DNA of 64,000 nucleotides from Duncaniella sp. (GCA_029056055.1 JAIDCC010000096.1:23971-87970); one strand, 5' to 3'. Positions 1 to 9,754 are shown, counted from the first letter of the stretch. A program made the numbers and translations. The notes: generated from the sequence alone by a model not told the origin.

Positions 1-1
1 A

Positions 2-3000
2 TCACGATTAACGGCAATCCTTGCAGTGGCGACAGTCTTGAGCGCCTCGCCTGCATTGCCCGCATCAGCGTCAGAGGCTCCGCAGTCCGGACCGGCGGCA
101 CAGACGGGTTACGTCAGCGGTCAGGTGACAGATGAAAACGGCGAGCCACTCATCGGTGTGACAATCAATGTCAAGGACACCGACATCAATTCAGTGACCG
201 ACATCGACGGCCGATTCAGCATCAAGGCAAGAGAAGGGCAGAAACTCCTCGTCCACTCGCTCGGTTACTACGACAAGGAAGTGACAGTGAAGAGCGGGAA
301 GGAAATCACCATTTCGCTCAAAGACAATACGGAGGTGCTTGACGACGTAGTGGTCATCGGCTACGGCACAGCGCGGAAAAGAGACCTGACCGGGTCGGTG
401 GCGTCGGTGAAGGCCTCCGAACTCAACACCGTAAGCTCGTCGAGCGTCAATCAGATGCTCCAGGGCAAGGTGACAGGCATGAGTGCAATCCAAAGTTCGG
501 CACAACCCGGCGCAGGCATGTCGGTCAACATCCGCGGAGCAGCCTCGCCGAGCGGCAACAACGCACCTCTCTATGTGATAGACGGAGTGCCCATCCAGAC
601 CAACAGCACCGCCGACCCCGGCTTCTCGACCAAACGTTATGACCTGAAGACGGGAGTAGACCGCGACCCGCTCGCCAACCTCAACCCGAACGACATCGAG
701 AGTATCGAGGTGCTCAAGGATGCTTCGGCGGCAGCCATCTACGGCGCGTCGGGAGCTAACGGCGTAGTGCTCATCACCACCAAATCGGGAAAGACCGGCA
801 AACCGCGAGTCAGCTTCAGAAGCACCTATACCGCACAAATCAAGAAGAAATATCCCGAAGTGTTGGGGGCACGCGACTTCCGCGAGCAAGCCAACTTCTG
901 GACAAGAGAATATTATCTGTATCGCAACAAGATGGGCGTCTACGGCGACAAGCCTGTTGACATGAGCGGCTACTCACCGGTGTTTGACGACATCAACGGC
1001 TATGCAGCCGAGACCAACTGGATGGACGAGGTGACGAGAAACGGTCATATAGTAGACGAAAACATCACAATCAACGGCGGCACGGAGTCGACCAAGTACT
1101 TTCTCTCCTACAATTTCTATGACAATGTAGGTCTGGTGAAGAAATCGGGGTTCACGCGACACAGCTTCCGTGTGAACTTCACACAGGACTTTTCGAGCAA
1201 ACTGACCGGAGGGGTCAAGGTGACCTACTCGAACGTCACGGCCAAAAGTTCGTCGATAGGCTCCTCAGGGCAAGGCGACAACATGATACTCAACGCCCTG
1301 CGCTACGCACCCGACATACCGGTGAGAGACGAAAAGGGCAACTACACACGCTCGTACAAGCAGATTTACAACAACCCGGTGTCGTTTACGGAATTTGACG
1401 ACGACACCAACACCCAACGCATCTTTGTCAATCCGACGATAGACTTCAAAATCTGGGACAAACTGGCTTTTCATGCAGTTGGAGGCTTCGACTCGCAGCA
1501 GTCAACCCGCAACTTTTATCTTCCTCTGTCGGCGGTCAATACCACGCTGCCTGAAGGAGAAGCTCAACGTGGTTTTGCGAAGGTTGAAAACCTAAGCGGA
1601 GAAGCCTACTTCAACTACGACAAGACCTTCAACGAAAAGCATCGCGTCTCGGCAGTCATCGGCGCCGGCTATTACCGAACGAGTACATCAGGCTTCTCGC
1701 TTACAGCGGTCAACTTTTTCACGGATGCGTTCAGCTACAACAACGTCGGCATAGCCAGCGACAAGGACAAGGCGGAAATGAGCTCCTACCGCACGGAGCG
1801 CACCAAGCTCAGTCAGTTTGTCAGACTCAACTACGCGTTTGACGACCGCTATCTCCTCACGTTCACCGCGCGACGCGACGGGTCGAGCTACTTCGCCAAA
1901 AATCACAAGTGGGGCATCTTTCCCAGTGTCTCGGCAGCGTGGCGCATCAATCAGGAAGCATTTCTGCGCGAGGTGCGCGCCATCAGCGACCTCAAATTGC
2001 GCGTAGGCTACGGCTCGGTAGGCAACGAAAATGTACTCGGGTCAAACTCACTCTCTATGTACAAATCGGGCTTCAACTATCTATTCGGCGACCTCCACAC
2101 GGGTCTCGCTCTGACCCAAATCGAAAATCCCGATTTGAAATGGGAAACCAACTATACCTTCAACGTCGGAGTAGACTTCGGATTTCTGAACCAGCGAATC
2201 AGCGGTACTGTAGAATACTTCAACCGTGGAGTCAAAGACCTGCTCGACTTCCAGACACTACCCTCGAACAACGCCGTAGGCCGTGTGGCGGCCAACATCG
2301 GCGAGACTCGCAGCCGCGGTTTCGAATTCTCGCTCAACAGCACCAACCTCATCTCCCCTCTGATGTGGCAGACGACGCTCAACGTGTCATACTTCAAAAC
2401 CAATTGGGTGAAACGCAACCCGGAAGTGGCGCTTGCCTCCTATATCGGCGAGACCGACGAACTTGATGCCCTCTACGGATGGCTCACGGACGGAATCATC
2501 ACGTCGGAGGCTGACAAACCCTCATACATGCCCGACGCAGTGCCCGGCAACGTGAGGTATGTCGACGTCAACGGCGACGGGGTGCTCGACATCAATGACG
2601 TGGTGAAATTCGGCAATACCCGCCCGCGCTGGATGGTAGGCTTCGGCAATACATTCAGCTTCAAAGGCTTCGACCTCAACTTCTATTTCTACGGAGCATT
2701 CGGCTACAAAAAATCGCGCGGACAGCTGCCCAACACGGCCAACATCGGCGACAGCAGTGTAGCCCCGAGCAACACCTATTCGTCAATCAAAACCGAGGTA
2801 TGGAACAGCCAGAACGGCCAAGGGACATTGCCCGGTATAGCCACCAACGTATATGACAACGCCAACCCGTCGGGGTCGAACGACTTCTATTGGATGAACG
2901 GCAGCTACGTCAAATTGAAAAACATCACTCTCGGCTATACGCTGCCCCGAAGCGTCTACACGGCCAATTCGTGCGTCAAAGATGTGCGCTTCTTCATCGA

Positions 3001-3115
3001 CGCACAGAATGTCTGCACCCTAACCAAGTATAAAGGCTTCGACCCCGAGCTCGGCACGGACAACCCCTATCCGCAAGCACTGTCGCTTTCGTTCGGAGTG
3101 AACCTTGATTTCTAA
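2..3115 (+). CDS. SusC/RagA-type TonB-dependent outer-membrane receptor, 5'-truncated by window edge
   Basis: Imports oligosaccharides across the outer membrane using TonB energy, paired with the SusD lipoprotein 14 nt downstream. The frame is open to the window edge. The residues before the GTG at 26 (SRLTAILA) continue smoothly into a signal-peptide core, so the true start lies upstream. A carboxypeptidase-regulatory-like domain follows (GYVSGQVTDENGEPLIGVTI), then a TonB-box-like VVVIGYGT, a plug domain with the typical NIRGAASPSG and PLYVIDGVPI strings, and a long beta-barrel ending in LSFGVNLDF. More than 1,030 residues is normal for the family. The substrate is not readable from sequence; the GH106-like enzyme downstream suggests a rhamnose-containing glycan (inference). 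Confidence 0.95.
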   Translation, partial: SRLTAILAVATVLSASPALPASASEAPQSGPAAQTGYVSGQVTDENGEPLIGVTINVKDTDINSVTDIDGRFSIKAREGQKLLVHSLGYYDKEVTVKSGKEITISLKDNTEVLDDVVVIGYGTARKRDLTGSVASVKASELNTVSSSSVNQMLQGKVTGMSAIQSSAQPGAGMSVNIRGAASPSGNNAPLYVIDGVPIQTNSTADPGFSTKRYDLKTGVDRDPLANLNPNDIESIEVLKDASAAAIYGASGANGVVLITTKSGKTGKPRVSFRSTYTAQIKKKYPEVLGARDFREQANFWTREYYLYRNKMGVYGDKPVDMSGYSPVFDDINGYAAETNWMDEVTRNGHIVDENITINGGTESTKYFLSYNFYDNVGLVKKSGFTRHSFRVNFTQDFSSKLTGGVKVTYSNVTAKSSSIGSSGQGDNMILNALRYAPDIPVRDEKGNYTRSYKQIYNNPVSFTEFDDDTNTQRIFVNPTIDFKIWDKLAFHAVGGFDSQQSTRNFYLPLSAVNTTLPEGEAQRGFAKVENLSGEAYFNYDKTFNEKHRVSAVIGAGYYRTSTSGFSLTAVNFFTDAFSYNNVGIASDKDKAEMSSYRTERTKLSQFVRLNYAFDDRYLLTFTARRDGSSYFAKNHKWGIFPSVSAAWRINQEAFLREVRAISDLKLRVGYGSVGNENVLGSNSLSMYKSGFNYLFGDLHTGLALTQIENPDLKWETNYTFNVGVDFGFLNQRISGTVEYFNRGVKDLLDFQTLPSNNAVGRVAANIGETRSRGFEFSLNSTNLISPLMWQTTLNVSYFKTNWVKRNPEVALASYIGETDELDALYGWLTDGIITSEADKPSYMPDAVPGNVRYVDVNGDGVLDINDVVKFGNTRPRWMVGFGNTFSFKGFDLNFYFYGAFGYKKSRGQLPNTANIGDSSVAPSNTYSSIKTEVWNSQNGQGTLPGIATNVYDNANPSGSNDFYWMNGSYVKLKNITLGYTLPRSVYTANSCVKDVRFFIDAQNVCTLTKYKGFDPELGTDNPYPQALSLSFGVNLDF

Positions 3116-3129
3116 TCAGCAAAAAGACA

Positions 3130-4647
3130 ATGAAACGAATAATTAAATACGCGGCAATGATGCTGCCGCTTCTCGCGATAACGTTCACCTCGTGTGAGGA
3201 TGCACTCGAGACCAAGAATTTCACCGAGATGTCGCCAAACAATTTCTTCAAGAGTGAAGGAGATATCGATGCAGCCGTCACGGGACTCTACGTACCCCTC
3301 ACGACCACATGGGGCTATTCGGACGGAGGCACAGGCAGATGGTACCCGTCGCTCTTCTGCGCCGACGGCTCAACATATCGCTCGGCCGGACACTATGGCA
3401 CCGACGAAATCACAACCTACAGCGTCAATGCCTTTGATGAGTTTACGGTAGGAGCGGCCAACGGAACATTAGCCGCCGCCTACAACGCCATCCGCTTCGT
3501 GGCCAGAGCCACTGATGTAATCAATCAAATAGGACTCAGCTCGGGAGGAACCGAGGAAGTGCGAGCCCGCTACATTGCCGAAGTCAAGACGCTGCGGGCC
3601 TACTACATGTATCTCCTTTTCGATTGGTTCGGTCCGCTGAATGTAAAGCTCGACGCGGCCACGTTGATGGACAACACCATCACCCCGCGCCCCACGCACG
3701 AGGAATATGTGGGCTATATGCTTGACGACCTCAACGCAGCCGTAAACGAGTCGTCATTCCCGGTGAAGTATAACGACGACAATTCCAACTGGGGACGCAT
3801 GTCGAAGAGCGTAGCGTGGTCAATCCTGGTGAAAATCTACATGCACGAGTATGAGTGGAGCAAAGCCAAGGAGGCTGCCGAAAAGGTGATGGGCATGGGC
3901 TACACACTCGTGGCCAACTATGAAGACCTCTTCAACCACGACCGCCAGCCGGAGCACATCTTCTCAGTGCCCGCCAACACAGCATCAGACAACTATTATG
4001 TGGCCGAAGTGCTCCCCAATGACTTCAAGAAAGGCTACAATCACCTCGGGAGTTCATACATCCGCGGCAGCGAGGATAACTACAAGGCAGGTTGGCAGGC
4101 CTACGGAATGCGCTGGGAGTTCTATGACACCTTCGAGGACAACGATGCCCGCAAGGCCACCATCCTTTGCTCCTATACCACAAATGCCGGGACGACAAAA
4201 GACCGCAACACAGGAATGCGTCTCGCAATACCGCTCAAGTATACCGACACTCAGTTTAATGACTTCGGATGTCAGAAGTCGATGCCGGTGATTCGCTACG
4301 CTGAAATTCTGCTTAGTTATGCCGAGAGCGTCAATGAAATCAGCGGTCCGACATCGGAAGCGATAGCAGCCGTCAAGCAGGTGACCGACCGTGCAGGGGT
4401 AAGCATCCCACAGAGTGCCACCAACGACAAAGACAGTTTCCGCTCGTTCCTGCTTGCCGAGCGCGGCCGCGAACTTTTCGGCGAAGGAGTGCGCCGGGAA
4501 GACCTCATCCGTCACGGCGAGTTTATCAAGCGAGCTGTTGCCCGCGGGGCCAAGGCGCAAGACTACATGGTGCTCTATCCAATACCACAGTCGGTAATCA
4601 CCGAAGCGGGAGGCATCATCAAACAGAATGCCGGATATCCGGAATGA
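3130..4647 (+). CDS. SusD/RagB-type surface glycan-binding lipoprotein
   Basis: Surface lipoprotein of 505 residues that captures glycans and caps the SusC channel. The N-terminus is a lipoprotein signal (MKRIIKYAAMMLPLLAITF, then TSC with the lipid-attachment Cys at about residue 22). The body is the alpha-helical SusD fold, with family-typical strings such as RYIAEVKTLRAYYMYLLFDWFG and VIRYAEILLSYAESVNE, and the late block RGRELFGEGVRREDLIRHGEF. It follows susC by 14 nt with no terminator, so the two are co-transcribed. Length and start are normal. Confidence 0.95.
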   Translation: MKRIIKYAAMMLPLLAITFTSCEDALETKNFTEMSPNNFFKSEGDIDAAVTGLYVPLTTTWGYSDGGTGRWYPSLFCADGSTYRSAGHYGTDEITTYSVNAFDEFTVGAANGTLAAAYNAIRFVARATDVINQIGLSSGGTEEVRARYIAEVKTLRAYYMYLLFDWFGPLNVKLDAATLMDNTITPRPTHEEYVGYMLDDLNAAVNESSFPVKYNDDNSNWGRMSKSVAWSILVKIYMHEYEWSKAKEAAEKVMGMGYTLVANYEDLFNHDRQPEHIFSVPANTASDNYYVAEVLPNDFKKGYNHLGSSYIRGSEDNYKAGWQAYGMRWEFYDTFEDNDARKATILCSYTTNAGTTKDRNTGMRLAIPLKYTDTQFNDFGCQKSMPVIRYAEILLSYAESVNEISGPTSEAIAAVKQVTDRAGVSIPQSATNDKDSFRSFLLAERGRELFGEGVRREDLIRHGEFIKRAVARGAKAQDYMVLYPIPQSVITEAGGIIKQNAGYPE

Positions 4648-4715
4648 CGAAACTTCAAAGACTGTTCTTTCATACTATACCCCTCCTTGTTTTAGGCTCA
4701 TGCTGAACGTTGTCT

Positions 4716-4747
4716 CCGGGTGTGCGGGCTACGGCTTGCACAACCGG
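4716..4747 (+). terminator. Possible hairpin terminator after susD
   Basis: An imperfect inverted repeat (CCGGGTGTGC and GCACAACCGG) closes around a short loop and is followed by CGATTTTGG. The T-tract is poor. It sits in the 171-nt gap between susD and the hydrolase and just before a new promoter. Confidence 0.35.
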
Positions 4748-4792
4748 GGGCGATTTTGGCGATTATCGCATTAATAGGCGGGGAAAATTTTG

Positions 4793-4800
4793 TAAATTTG
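4793..4800 (+). promoter_or_regulatory. Bacteroidetes -7 box for the alpha/beta hydrolase
   Basis: TAAATTTG matches TAnnTTTG and lies 18 nt before the ATG at 4819. It implies a short leader and rules out the longer upstream in-frame starts. Confidence 0.6.
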
Positions 4801-4818
4801 CACAAAAATCGGAATGCC

Positions 4819-5637
4819 ATGAAACTATTACGAAAACTCTTTGCAATTTTTGTGTTAGGGGGCGCACTGACAACTTCGCTGAAGGCTCAGACCACCGACA
4901 CGCTTATCATAAATAACGGCGAGCGACGCATCTTCGGAATCCATCACCGACCGGCGGGAGCGAAGGATGTGAATATGCCTGTATTGATTTTGGCTCACGG
5001 ATTTAACGGGACTCATCACTACGGGCGCAGCTACTTCGAACCGATGGGCGAGTTGGGCTATCAGACTTATACGTTTGACTTTCCCTGCGGGGGGACGGAG
5101 AGCGCTATCGACAACAATACGCTCAACATGTCGATTCGCGACGAGGAGTCGGACCTTTTGGCCGTGATTGATTACTTTGCTTCGCGGGAGGATACGGATG
5201 GGTCGCGGATAGTGGTGCTCGGCGGGAGTCAAGGGGGCTTGGTGTCGGCACTTGCAGCGTCGAAAGCACCCGAGAAGATTTACCGACTGATACTCGAATA
5301 TCCCGCGTTTTGCATACCAAACCATCACAACGGGCGGTATGGCTCGGTAGAGGAAATCCCCGACACGACTTATATCTGGAAAGTGCCACTCGGGCGGAGG
5401 TTTTTCGCAGAGTTGCGCGACATGGATGCCTTCGCGGGGATGGGGCTTTACACGCGGCCTGTCCTCATCATCCACGGCGACAAGGACCCGGTGGTGCCGC
5501 TGAACGACTCGGAGCGAGCCGTAGGGCTTTATCCGGACGCACGTCTTAAGGTGATAAGCGGAGCGGGGCATGGATTCTCGGGCGAAGATTTCACACTCAG
5601 TTTGAAGTACATTACAGAATTTCTCAAAGCAAAATGA
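4819..5637 (+). CDS. Secreted alpha/beta hydrolase (prolyl-oligopeptidase/esterase-like)
   Basis: Serine hydrolase of 272 residues. The start at 4819 gives a clean signal peptide (MKLLRKLFAIFVLGGALTTS, ending LKAQ) and sits just after the promoter. The nucleophile elbow is GGSQGG (GxSxG), the acid is in HGDKDPVVP and the catalytic His in GAGHGFSG, so the triad is complete. An oxyanion-type ILAHGFNG string occurs early. It overlaps the GH106-like gene by 4 nt (ATGA), so both are translationally coupled. In this setting it may remove ester groups from the glycan handled by the neighbouring rhamnosidase; that role is inference. Confidence 0.85.
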   Translation: MKLLRKLFAIFVLGGALTTSLKAQTTDTLIINNGERRIFGIHHRPAGAKDVNMPVLILAHGFNGTHHYGRSYFEPMGELGYQTYTFDFPCGGTESAIDNNTLNMSIRDEESDLLAVIDYFASREDTDGSRIVVLGGSQGGLVSALAASKAPEKIYRLILEYPAFCIPNHHNGRYGSVEEIPDTTYIWKVPLGRRFFAELRDMDAFAGMGLYTRPVLIIHGDKDPVVPLNDSERAVGLYPDARLKVISGAGHGFSGEDFTLSLKYITEFLKAK

Positions 5638-8030
5638 CGACAATAAGACATATCCTGACCGGGGCGCTCGCGGTGGTGGCCTCGACGTCGATAGCAGCGG
5701 AGAGCAGGACGCTCGAAGAGCAATTTCTCTCGCCGTCGGAGCAGCAGAAGCCGCTCATCATCTGGCAATGGATGGACGGGATGGTGACACGCGAGGGCAT
5801 AAGCCGCGACCTGAAAGCGTTTAAAGATGCGGGGTTGGCGGGTGTGCAGAACTTTCAGATAGGAGGCCCGATGCAGATGCGCGTGGGCAATCCGGAGAAT
5901 GCCATCGGCAATGACAACTGGAAACAGTTGCTCCGTTGGAGTCTTGACGAGTGCGCTCGCCTCGGATTGACGTTCGGCACACACAACTGTCCCGGATGGT
6001 CGTCGAGCGCCTACCCCACCGTGAGACCGGAGGAGTCGATGCAGATGCTCGTCTACACGGAGGCACCACTCCCCTCTTCGGGCGGCCGCGTGGTGCTCGC
6101 ACGGCCGGAGGTTGACCCACAGTGGGACTACTTCGAAGATGTGGCCGTGATGGCAGTGCCTGTAGATTCGACCGCGCGACACGAGGAAATCGTAGACCTC
6201 AGCCGATGGTTTGACCCTTCGACCGGGGTGCTTGAACTCCCTTCAGACGTGGCGCTCCCGGCAGGAAGCAGAGTGATGCGCATCGGTCAGACCACGAACG
6301 GCAAGACCAACTATGCGCAGTCGCCCGAAACGGGTCGCGGACTGGAGTGTGACAAACTCAGCCGCGAGGCTGTCAAGGCGTTTTGGGACGGATATCCGTC
6401 GATGGTGCTCGAAGTGGCCGGTGAGCACGCAGGCAAGACATTCACCCACTTTGAAATAGACAGCTACGAGGCGGGCGGCCAGACGTGGAGCCGCGTGCTG
6501 CCCGACGAATTTCAGAAACGCAAGGGCTATGACCTGCGCCCGTGGCTGCCCTACATGGCGGGGCGCCTGAAGCGCATCGGCAGCGAAGAGGAGACGGCAC
6601 GATTTCTTGCCGACTGGAGCGAGACCGTGAGAGACTGCGTGGCCGAAAACTACTACGGCTATATGACACAATTAGCGCATGAAGCGGGCGTCAACATGCT
6701 CATCGAGCCTTACGGCACGGGCCATCAACGACCGTTTCACATCATAGACTTCGAAAGAATCGTGCGAGCCTCGGAGGGAGCCGACATAGCGACGGAATTT
6801 TGGCAAGACCCGCCGAGGTGGGGTTGGAAAGACATGGTGCGCCACGAGGCGTCGATGCGCAAACTCGGCAAGCCGTTGCTCGTGGCCGAGGCATTCACCT
6901 GCTGGCCGCTCAGGGCATGGCAAGACAGTCCGGCCACAATCAAACCTATGTGCGACCGTGCATTCTGTCTTGGAGTGAACCGCATGATGCTCCACGCCGG
7001 AGCCGCCAATCCGTGGCCGGCGGCGCTTCCTGGAATGTCGTTCGGCCAATGGGGCACGCATTTCGTGCCGGGGCAGACATGGTGGATGGCCGGCGGAGCC
7101 AAAGAACTGTTCGGATACATGGCCCGCTGTCAGGCGCTGCTTCAACAAGGCATCCCCGCGCCCGAGCAGCTCAAAATGACGAAATTCCTGACCTATCGTC
7201 GCACCGACGGTGACACGGAAATCATTTTCATGTGCAATCAGGCCGACACCGTGGCTACGGACACGCTTAGATTCGACTTCGCGGGGCGCGGCGCTGAAAT
7301 CTGGAACCCTTACACATGCTCACGATATTCGCTCGCGACATCGCCCGAAGTTGCAGTAGAGATTGAACCCTTCGGGTCGCGTTTCATAGTGGTGCGTCCG
7401 GGCGAGAGCAGTCTTCCGGCGGAGACGAAGATAAGGGTGGCTGCAACGATGCCCGTCGAAGGCGGATGGTCGGTGAGATTTCCGGAAATCGGGACAATCG
7501 AGACCGACAGCCTCTTCTCGTGGGACGAGTCGGACAACCATGACATACACTATTTCTCGGGAACGGCACTCTATAAGCGTACCCTCGACGTAGACAGCTC
7601 AATGATTGCCGCCGACAACGGAAGGCTCGTGCTTTCGCTCGGCGAAGTGAACGACATGGCCTTCGTCAAGGTGAACGGCACGCCTCTGCCCCTTCTGTGG
7701 AAAGCACCTTTCGAATGTGACATAACCGACGTCGTGATGCCGGGAACAAATGTAGTGGAGATAGCGGTCACGAACCTTTGGGCCAACCGCATGATAGGCG
7801 ACGAGCTCGAACCCGACGACCTGGAATGGAGCGAGCGGCAAAATTTCCAAGGCTCTCAAGGAGGGTGTTATCTTTTGTCAAATCCTGACTGGCTTGTCAA
7901 CGGCACGCAGCGTCCGTCGAAGGGGCGCAAGACGGTGGGTTGTTACAAGTTTTTCACGGCCGATTCGCCCCTGCTCCCATCGGGGCTTCACGGCCCAGTG
8001 AGCCTGAAAATTATGAGCGCGAGAGAATAA
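5634..8030 (+). CDS. GH106-like alpha-L-rhamnosidase, secreted
   Basis: Predicted secreted glycosidase of 798 residues with an N-terminal signal peptide (cleavage near SIAAES). The first 200 residues carry the strings usual for GH106 proteins (PLIIWQWMDGMVTREGIS, FGTHNCPGWSSSAYP). A central catalytic part holds HFEIDSYEAGGQTW and ASEGADIATEFW. A C-terminal galactose-binding-like beta-sandwich runs over about residues 640-740 (LVLSLGEVNDMAFVKVNG). GH106 enzymes release L-rhamnose from pectic rhamnogalacturonans. The family call is by recognition of these strings; the catalytic glutamates were not assigned. It is the last gene of the block and is followed by a strong terminator. Confidence 0.8.
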   Translation: MTTIRHILTGALAVVASTSIAAESRTLEEQFLSPSEQQKPLIIWQWMDGMVTREGISRDLKAFKDAGLAGVQNFQIGGPMQMRVGNPENAIGNDNWKQLLRWSLDECARLGLTFGTHNCPGWSSSAYPTVRPEESMQMLVYTEAPLPSSGGRVVLARPEVDPQWDYFEDVAVMAVPVDSTARHEEIVDLSRWFDPSTGVLELPSDVALPAGSRVMRIGQTTNGKTNYAQSPETGRGLECDKLSREAVKAFWDGYPSMVLEVAGEHAGKTFTHFEIDSYEAGGQTWSRVLPDEFQKRKGYDLRPWLPYMAGRLKRIGSEEETARFLADWSETVRDCVAENYYGYMTQLAHEAGVNMLIEPYGTGHQRPFHIIDFERIVRASEGADIATEFWQDPPRWGWKDMVRHEASMRKLGKPLLVAEAFTCWPLRAWQDSPATIKPMCDRAFCLGVNRMMLHAGAANPWPAALPGMSFGQWGTHFVPGQTWWMAGGAKELFGYMARCQALLQQGIPAPEQLKMTKFLTYRRTDGDTEIIFMCNQADTVATDTLRFDFAGRGAEIWNPYTCSRYSLATSPEVAVEIEPFGSRFIVVRPGESSLPAETKIRVAATMPVEGGWSVRFPEIGTIETDSLFSWDESDNHDIHYFSGTALYKRTLDVDSSMIAADNGRLVLSLGEVNDMAFVKVNGTPLPLLWKAPFECDITDVVMPGTNVVEIAVTNLWANRMIGDELEPDDLEWSERQNFQGSQGGCYLLSNPDWLVNGTQRPSKGRKTVGCYKFFTADSPLLPSGLHGPVSLKIMSARE

Positions 8031-8041
8031 GTATAGAATCA

Positions 8042-8077
8042 GAGGGTGACGATGAGCTGAAATTCATCGTCACCCTC
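8042..8077 (+). terminator. Intrinsic terminator after the rhamnosidase gene
   Basis: The 14-nt arms GAGGGTGACGATGA and TCATCGTCACCCTC pair perfectly around an 8-nt loop, followed by CGGGCTTTTCG. It closes the polysaccharide-utilisation transcript. Confidence 0.8.
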
Positions 8078-8172
8078 CGGGCTTTTCGTTAGCGGAATGC
8101 AGCAAGCGGACGGGGATTTCAGTTACATCAGATTCTTGGGCAAAAATACCATTGATGGAGGGGAAGCAGGTC

Positions 8173-8258
8173 CTTAATCGCAGTTTTTTGTAAAAATCGC
8201 GGTTATAATCGCAAAAATTTGTACCTTTGCGTCATCCTAATCGTGAAATTTTGTATGG
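8173..8258 (+). repeat. 86-bp direct repeat, copy 1 (promoter and start codon of fic)
   Basis: It matches 9755-9840 at 85 of 86 positions; the only difference is C at 8233 against T at 9815. It contains three AATCGC hexamers (8176, 8195, 8207), an inverted CGCAAA/TTTGCG pair, the -7 box and the ATG of the Fic gene. Identity stops one base after the ATG. The spacing between copies is 1,582 bp, so the copies bracket the whole Fic gene. Confidence 0.95.
8222..8229 (+). promoter_or_regulatory. -7 box of the fic promoter
   Basis: TACCTTTG is a perfect TAnnTTTG. It is overlapped by an inverted CGCAAA...TTTGCG pair and preceded by AATCGC hexamers, which look like operator half-sites. It lies 25 nt before the ATG at 8255 and excludes the upstream in-frame start at 8219. 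Confidence 0.65.
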
Positions 8259-9742
8259 CAGTAAAAGTAGACACCAAAAAAGAGATTATTTTCGGTTCGT
8301 CAGACCCGAACATTTCGCGTGTGCTCAGTAAGAAGGAGAAAGAGGGCGAACTGCGTAAGGTGGCACCACGAATTTATACTACCAACCTCATAGACAGTCT
8401 GGAAAACATCGTGCGTCGCAACCTCATGGATATACTTGTTTACCGCTACCCTGATGCGTTGATAAGTCACCGGAGCGCCAAAGAGATGCGTCCGACAGCA
8501 ACCGGTGACTTTTTCCTTACAAACTCAACTACAAGGCGAGTGACCGACTTGCCGGGCATTACCTTGAATTTTGTAAAAGGACCAAAGGCATCATCCCATG
8601 ATATTCCGTTCATGGGTATGCACATCTCGGGAGAACACAGATACATGCTTGAAAACATGCAGGTGTCACGCAAATTCGGTGACGAATCGCGTGTATTGCC
8701 CGTCAGTGTAATCGAAAATAAACTTGAACAGATTCTTCTGACAGGAGGTGAAGACCGTCTCAATCAATATCGAGATGAACTAAGGAGAGTAGCCGAAGAT
8801 TTGGATATGCAAGCTGAATTTGCGAAACTCAACAGCATTATCTCAGCATTGCTTTCAACACATGATGCGAATGTGTTGTCGACAGACTCCGCGAAAGCTC
8901 TTGCAGCGGGAAGTCCGTTTGACAGGACAAGAGTAGAATTGTTTGAGGTGCTATTTGACGCTATAAAGGACAGGTATTTCGTGATACGCAACAACCGCAA
9001 TACCGATGAGGAGTCTTTCCGTCTGTTCTCCTTTTTTGAGAGCTATTTCTCAAATTACATAGAGGGGACCGAGTTTGAGATTGATGAGGCTAAGGCGATT
9101 GTGGACTCAGGTATTCCTATGCCAAGACGTGATGAGGACTCACATGACATACTCGGAACTTTCAAGGTGCTGTCAAACCGCTCGGAAATGATGAAAACCC
9201 CGACATCGCCGGACGAATTGTTTGCGATTTTAAGTCACAGACATAGCGTATTGCTTGAAGGACGACCGCACATGAATCCCGGTATTTTCAAAACGAAGAA
9301 CAATCGTGCCGGAATGACGGAGTTTGTAGATAATCAGCTCGTGAAAGGAACACTCTCGCAGGGTTTCAAGTATTATGCAGCCTTGACCGACCCATTTGCG
9401 AGAGCAATATTCATGATGTTCATGATAAGCGAAGTCCATCCGTTCAATGACGGCAACGGACGCATCGCCCGTGTGATGATGAATGCAGAACTTGTGCGTG
9501 CCGAGCAGTCGCGTATCATTGTCCCGACTGTATTCCGTGAGGACTACATTCTCGCTTTGCGAAAACTGACCCGACACAAAGACCCTCTGGCATACATAAA
9601 CGTAATGACGAAACTCCATCAATTCAGCGACAACCTATATGGTACAGACTTCACAGAATTGAAAAACTACCTTGCTTCCTGCAACGCTTACGAGGAGCCG
9701 ACTCAAGGGAAACTGCAAATCATAGAGAGGTCTTTTGAGTAA
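8255..9742 (+). CDS. Fic family AMP-transferase with N-terminal AbiEi-like winged-helix domain
   Basis: Protein of 495 residues. The Fic core motif HPFNDGNGR starts at about residue 395 (catalytic His); Fic enzymes move AMP or related groups onto target proteins. An inhibitory motif of the [S/T]xxxE[G/N] type, SNYIEG, lies at residues 266-271, before the core, so this is a class II self-inhibited Fic. The first ~150 residues resemble AbiEi-type antitoxin/regulator domains (EGELRKVAPRIYTTN, ISHRSAKEM, LPGITLNFVKG), suggesting DNA binding and autoregulation at the AATCGC repeats (inference). No separate antitoxin gene is adjacent. Base composition is AT-richer than the genes on either side, as is common for accessory DNA. 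The start at 8255 is set by the promoter and repeat boundary. Confidence 0.88.
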   Translation: MAVKVDTKKEIIFGSSDPNISRVLSKKEKEGELRKVAPRIYTTNLIDSLENIVRRNLMDILVYRYPDALISHRSAKEMRPTATGDFFLTNSTTRRVTDLPGITLNFVKGPKASSHDIPFMGMHISGEHRYMLENMQVSRKFGDESRVLPVSVIENKLEQILLTGGEDRLNQYRDELRRVAEDLDMQAEFAKLNSIISALLSTHDANVLSTDSAKALAAGSPFDRTRVELFEVLFDAIKDRYFVIRNNRNTDEESFRLFSFFESYFSNYIEGTEFEIDEAKAIVDSGIPMPRRDEDSHDILGTFKVLSNRSEMMKTPTSPDELFAILSHRHSVLLEGRPHMNPGIFKTKNNRAGMTEFVDNQLVKGTLSQGFKYYAALTDPFARAIFMMFMISEVHPFNDGNGRIARVMMNAELVRAEQSRIIVPTVFREDYILALRKLTRHKDPLAYINVMTKLHQFSDNLYGTDFTELKNYLASCNAYEEPTQGKLQIIERSFE

Positions 9743-9754
9743 GTCAGATAGAGT

